A DNA stretch of 64,000 nt from DATKJS01 sp964551995 (lineage in GTDB: Bacteria; Acidobacteriota; Aminicenantia; Aminicenantales; Saccharicenantaceae), in NCBI GenBank assembly GCA_964551995.1, contig CAZKFD010000016.1, positions 1-64,000 on the forward strand, written 5' to 3'. The translations under genes were made by a program, and so were the position numbers. Position 1 is the first letter of the stretch, and every line of letters begins with the position of its first letter. The notes below the pieces were generated by a model. That model saw only the letters and a list, made by a program, of their open reading frames with translations, did no database searches and was not told the origin of the DNA. Shown here piece by piece: positions 60,482 to 64,000 of this stretch.

Positions 60482-61308
60482 GACTTCCCTCCTCCGGCCT
60501 TCGGCAGGACGGCCACGGCCTCGAGAGCCGCGAAGCTGAAATACGGCTGGACCAAAATTTCCTTGAAAATGGAGGACGTCGCCTTGACCGACAGGATCTG
60601 GCCGACCCTGATCCCGGCCGGATAGATTTTGTCGAAACCCGTGGTGAACAGGTCCTCTCCTAGCCGTCCTCCCTTGGTGGCCGTCACGTACTTGAGGACG
60701 CAGAGCCCGGCCGAGGCGCCGGAGAGGACGCCCACAACCCTATCGGTGGCGGAGATCACACTGACGCCGCTTTCGGCGTCTGTGATCAGCTGGACCACGG
60801 CCTCGGTGAAGGACACAGGCTCGATCGTCCGTCCGACGAGGTTGCCGAACCGGTCGCAGACCGCCTGGTCCCGGCTGACGCCGTCCAGGCTCCCCTTATC
60901 GAGGATCACGGACCGGTAGTAGTTTCCCGCGTCGGTCCCGATGACGCGGGCGACGACCAGGGACTCCCGGAAGCGGGAGAGGGACTCCCGGAGCTGGGCC
61001 TCCGACCGGAAGAACATGAGGCGGTCTTCCAGGAACCATTTGTCCTGGTTGAGAAAGAACAGATCCCGCTTCAGCCTCTGGTTTTCCTTCCTGACCTTGC
61101 GAAGGTCGAAATAGTTGTTCCAGAGGGATTCCAGGCCGCCGAAGGCCGAGACGGCCGCCTTCTGGACCGGTGAGAAGACGAAGAATACGATCCTCTCCAT
61201 AACCTTTTTGTCGCTGTGGCGCGGCACTTGGACGGAGATGAGGATCAGGTGGACCATCACGAGCGCGATGAGCACAAAGAAGTTGGCCCGTTTCTCCCAA
61301 AACGGCAT
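60478..61308 (-). CDS. mreC: Rod-shape protein MreC
   Basis: 276 aa. Membrane helix FFVLIALVMVHLILISVQVP, coiled coil at about residues 65-110 (LRKVRKENQRLKRDLFFLNQ), then the beta-barrel domain with ARVIGTDAGNYYRSVILDKG and GVSRDQAVCDRFGNLVGRTI. It links MreB to PBP2. The stop is inside mreD's start. Confidence 0.93.
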   Translation of the reverse strand: MPFWEKRANFFVLIALVMVHLILISVQVPRHSDKKVMERIVFFVFSPVQKAAVSAFGGLESLWNNYFDLRKVRKENQRLKRDLFFLNQDKWFLEDRLMFFRSEAQLRESLSRFRESLVVARVIGTDAGNYYRSVILDKGSLDGVSRDQAVCDRFGNLVGRTIEPVSFTEAVVQLITDAESGVSVISATDRVVGVLSGASAGLCVLKYVTATKGGRLGEDLFTTGFDKIYPAGIRVGQILSVKATSSIFKEILVQPYFSFAALEAVAVLPKAGGGKS

Positions 61309-61339
61309 AAAGCCTCTCGAAAACGCCCGGCCCGAGTCG

Positions 61340-62371
61340 TTACTCCAAGGATATTTTCTTCAGGAGATCCAAGTCGTCGAGCATCTTGCCAGCTCCGAGA
61401 ACGACGGTCGTCAGGGGGTCGTCGGTGATGAATATCGGGAGCTGCGTTTCCTCCCGGATCCTCTTGTCCAAGTTCTTCAGCAGGGCGCCGCCTCCCGTGA
61501 GGATGATGCCGCGGTCGATGATGTCGGCCGACAATTCGGGCGGCGTCCGTTCCAGGGCGATGCGGATGGCGTTGATGATGGCCGCCACGGTGTCCTCGAT
61601 CGCTTCCCGGATCTCCTGGTCGTCGACGACGATGGTCCTCGGGATGCCCTCCCTCAGGTCGCGGCCCTTGATCTCCATGGTCATCGGCTCGTCCAGCGGG
61701 TAGGCCGAACCGATCTGGATTTTGACGGTCTCGGCCGTCCGCTCGCCGATGAGCAGGTTGTATTTCTTCTTGAGATAGTGAATGATCGCCTCGTCCATCT
61801 CGTTGCCCGCGATGCGGATGGAGTGATTGAAGACGATGCCGTTGAGGGAGATGACGGCGATGTCGGTCGTGCCGCCGCCGATATCGACGACCATGTTTCC
61901 CGTCGGTTCGGAGATCGGCAGACCGGCGCCGATGGCCGCGGACATCGGCTGCTCAATCAGATAGATCTCGGACGCCTTGGCCCTGAGGGCGACGTCTTTG
62001 ACGGCCCGCCGCTCGACCTGGGTGATGCCCGTCGGGATGCCGATGACGATCCTCGGCCGGAGGACGAAACCGCGGTTGTTCATGGCTTTCTTGATAAAAA
62101 AGTCCAGCATCTTCTCGGCGACCTCGAAGTCCGCGATGACACCGTCCCGCATGGGCTTGATGGCGATGATCGTGTTGGGCGTCTTGCCCAGCATCTCCTT
62201 GGCCCGGGCGCCAACGGCTTCCACCTTGCCCGTCAGCTTGTTAATCACGCAGATCGAGGGCTCCTGGACGATAATCCCCTTGCCTTTGAGAAAGACAAGA
62301 GTGTTGGCGGTCCCCAGGTCGACAGCGAGGTCGCAGAAGAGTCTGTCCTTCAGCCAGTTGATGATAGTCAT
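61340..62371 (-). CDS. mreB: Rod-shape actin homologue MreB
   Basis: 343 aa. AVDLGTANTLVFLKGKGIIV (phosphate 1), VVDIGGGTTDIAVISLNGI (phosphate 2) and GGGALLKNLDKRIREETQL (adenosine) are actin-fold motifs. It organises the elongasome. First gene of the operon; a weak promoter (TTGATT, 18 bases, TAAAAA) lies in the divergent region before it. Confidence 0.97.
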   Translation of the reverse strand: MTIINWLKDRLFCDLAVDLGTANTLVFLKGKGIIVQEPSICVINKLTGKVEAVGARAKEMLGKTPNTIIAIKPMRDGVIADFEVAEKMLDFFIKKAMNNRGFVLRPRIVIGIPTGITQVERRAVKDVALRAKASEIYLIEQPMSAAIGAGLPISEPTGNMVVDIGGGTTDIAVISLNGIVFNHSIRIAGNEMDEAIIHYLKKKYNLLIGERTAETVKIQIGSAYPLDEPMTMEIKGRDLREGIPRTIVVDDQEIREAIEDTVAAIINAIRIALERTPPELSADIIDRGIILTGGGALLKNLDKRIREETQLPIFITDDPLTTVVLGAGKMLDDLDLLKKISLE

Positions 62372-62452
62372 GGGCGCTCTCTTTCTCCCATGCCATTTTT
62401 AGCACAATTCCCCGCCTGGAATCAAATCCTTCCGCTCGGGGCCGGGGGGAGC

Positions 62453-62482
62453 TTGACTTTGTTCGCGCTCTTCACATATACA
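62453..62482 (+). promoter_or_regulatory. Promoter of the OPT transporter gene
   Basis: TTGACT (62453-62458), 18-base spacer, TATACA (62477-62482), then CAAGGAGCG before ATG 62512. Confidence 0.6.
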
Positions 62483-62511
62483 TAGGAAAAATCCGGTCCA
62501 AGGAGCGCACG

Positions 62512-64000
62512 ATGAGCTATCAACCGTACGTCCCCGAGAAGACGAGCCAGAAGGAGTTCACCCTCCGGGCTCTGCTCATCGGGCTCGTGATGATGGTCAT
62601 CCTCGGCGCCGCCAACGCCTATCTCGGCCTAAGGGCCGGGATGACGATCGCGGCCACGTATCCCGCGGCGGTCATCGGCATGGCCGTCCTCCGCATCATG
62701 CGCGGTTCGATCCTCGAGGAGAATATCGCCCGGACGGCCGGATCCATCGGCGAGTCCGTGGCCGCCGGGGCCATCTTCACGATTCCGGCCTTCGTCATCT
62801 CCGGCGCCTGGACCAAGTTCAACACCGTCGAGGCCTATCTCAAGTCCTCGGCGCTGATGTTCGTCGGCGGACTGCTCGGGATCCTGTTCGTGACCTTCCT
62901 GCGCCGCGTCATGGTGGCGGACCCCGAGCTTGTCTTCCCCGAATCCATCGCCGCCGCCGAGATCCACAAGGCCGGCCAGAAGGGCAGCCAGGGCGCGAAG
63001 TTCCTGTTTCAGGCCGCCGGCTTCGGCGCCGTCGCGTACGCGATGGGCGCGGTCCAGCTCTTCGCGGCCAGCCGCGACTTCATCATCCGGGTCGGCCGCG
63101 TCGGCCAGAGCTTCGTCCGTCTCGGCGCGTCCGGCGAGTCGCCCAAGATCGGGGCGGGCGGCACGCTGGCGGTCTCCGGCCCGGGGATCTATCCGGCCTA
63201 TATCGGCGTCGGATACATCATCGGCCCCACCCTGGCCTCCCTCAATTTCGCCGGTGGCGTCCTGGCCTGGGGGCTTTTCGCTCCTCTCCTGATCTACTTC
63301 CTCGGGCCCCAGCTCATCCACCAGTTCTACGGCCCGGCCGCGGCTGCGGCCGACGTGTCCTGGCCGGACCTCGTGGTGAACGTCTGGAAATTCATCATCC
63401 GCCCGATCGCCGTCGGCGGCATGCTCGTCGGCGCGGGCTACACACTCTACAAGATGAGAAAGAACCTCGCCGCCGGCATCAAGAGGTCGCTCTCCGACGT
63501 CAAGAAGGCCGCCGGACAGGCCGAGGTTTCTTCGCGCCTCGAGAAAGACATCGATATCCGCATCGTCCTCGCCGGGATGACAGGAGTGTTCGTCCTGATG
63601 ATCTTCGTCTACCGCCTGTTCACCGGGAGCTTTCCTCCGGCCATCCTCGCGGCCGCCGTCATGGCCATCGCCGGGTTTTTCTTCGCGGCCGTCTCCGGGA
63701 ACCTGGTCGGCCAGATCGGCTCGTCCAACAACCCCATCTCGGGACTCACGCTGTCCACTCTGGTCATCGCCGCGCTCCTCATGGTTCTCGTTGGCGCGAC
63801 GGGCATGAGCGGCGTCGCCGCGGTCCTCGGCGTCGCGGCCGTGGTCTGCGTGTCCTCCGCCGTGGCGGGCGAGATGCTGCAGGACCTCAAGGTCGGGCAC
63901 ATCCTGGGAGGCACGCCCTGGAAGATGCAGACGAGCGACATTTTCGGCATCCTCATCGCCTCGCTCGTCCTGTATTTCCCGCTGATGCTGCTCATGGGCG
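62512..64000 (+). CDS. OPT-family oligopeptide transporter, N-terminal part (continues past the window)
   Basis: ATG 62512 follows AAGGAGCG. The frame stays open to the last base, giving about 496 residues of multi-pass membrane protein. EFTLRALLIGLVMMVILGAA, NAYLGLRAGMTIAATYPAAV and later FPESIAAAEIHKAG and GSSNNPISGLTLSTLVIAAL are signatures of bacterial OPT proteins. These import peptides, possibly with metals, driven by protons. The C-terminus is not in the window. Confidence 0.9.
   Translation, partial: MSYQPYVPEKTSQKEFTLRALLIGLVMMVILGAANAYLGLRAGMTIAATYPAAVIGMAVLRIMRGSILEENIARTAGSIGESVAAGAIFTIPAFVISGAWTKFNTVEAYLKSSALMFVGGLLGILFVTFLRRVMVADPELVFPESIAAAEIHKAGQKGSQGAKFLFQAAGFGAVAYAMGAVQLFAASRDFIIRVGRVGQSFVRLGASGESPKIGAGGTLAVSGPGIYPAYIGVGYIIGPTLASLNFAGGVLAWGLFAPLLIYFLGPQLIHQFYGPAAAAADVSWPDLVVNVWKFIIRPIAVGGMLVGAGYTLYKMRKNLAAGIKRSLSDVKKAAGQAEVSSRLEKDIDIRIVLAGMTGVFVLMIFVYRLFTGSFPPAILAAAVMAIAGFFFAAVSGNLVGQIGSSNNPISGLTLSTLVIAALLMVLVGATGMSGVAAVLGVAAVVCVSSAVAGEMLQDLKVGHILGGTPWKMQTSDIFGILIASLVLYFPLMLLMG

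Overview
The window reads as two unlike parts joined at a tRNA-Asn gene. From about 14.4 kb to the right end it is compact, GC-rich core chromosome of a Gram-negative (diderm) bacterium: BamD, an ExbD/TolR protein, L,D-transpeptidases, MreBCD/PBP2/RodA, a NuoA-I block, the nusA-infB-rbfA-truB operon and an HspR-type dnaK operon. Together with a GWxTD protein, tandem DUF507 genes, a PKD/beta-barrel protein and an OPT transporter, this fits Acidobacteriota or the related Aminicenantes best. That assignment is inference from gene content, not from any marker comparison.

Positions 1 to about 14.3 kb are an accessory region of visibly lower GC. It holds unrelated single genes, almost all on the minus strand: membrane proteins, two related secreted HExxH metallopeptidase-like proteins, a GWxTD protein, a PD-(D/E)XK-like protein, and a PagL-like lipid A deacylase fused in frame to an IS256 transposase remnant. 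They are separated by two repeat families that always lie in the same orientation. Repeat A (about 37 bp, often followed by a GC hairpin) occurs eight times, once beside every gene. Repeat B (about 300 bp) occurs in three long copies and one partial copy. The region ends in a module of an HTH protein, a tiny coupled ORF and a large serine recombinase. The recombinase reading frame runs into tRNA-Asn and stops on the complement of its anticodon, which marks the right edge of an integrative element.

Core part, left to right. 14.4-19.6 kb: dnaK-dnaJ-hspR-sigma70-DnaC-like ATPase on the minus strand, behind a promoter that overlaps a HAIR-like HspR operator. 19.7-22.9 kb: envelope operon of a coiled-coil lipoprotein, two L,D-transpeptidases and an unknown exported protein, behind a strong promoter and a leader of about 260 nt. 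22.9-30.9 kb: nuoABCDEFGHI followed by a metallo-beta-lactamase-fold protein that has lost its metal-binding motif; nuoJKLMN are absent. 31.1-34.7 kb: a dihydrolipoamide dehydrogenase divergent from a membrane Fe-S oxidoreductase of the ETF:(mena)quinone oxidoreductase/HdrD type.

34.7-43.2 kb: DUF3795-like protein, SPL-type radical SAM protein, threonine aldolase, then PASTA protein-rpe-bamD-recN-C_GCAxxG protein-miaB. 43.2-49.4 kb: nusA-infB-ylxP-rbfA-nrnA-truB and two DUF507 genes. 49.5-54.5 kb: PKD/barrel protein, glutamine amidotransferase, ACT protein, exbD, thioredoxin-like protein and acyl-CoA dehydrogenase. 54.5-62.4 kb: the cell-shape operon mreB-mreC-mreD-mrdA-rodA ending in a TIGR03960-type radical SAM gene. 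62.5 kb to the end: a truncated OPT-family oligopeptide transporter. Several promoters match TTGACA-N16/18-TATAAT, so the housekeeping sigma factor recognises an ordinary consensus.
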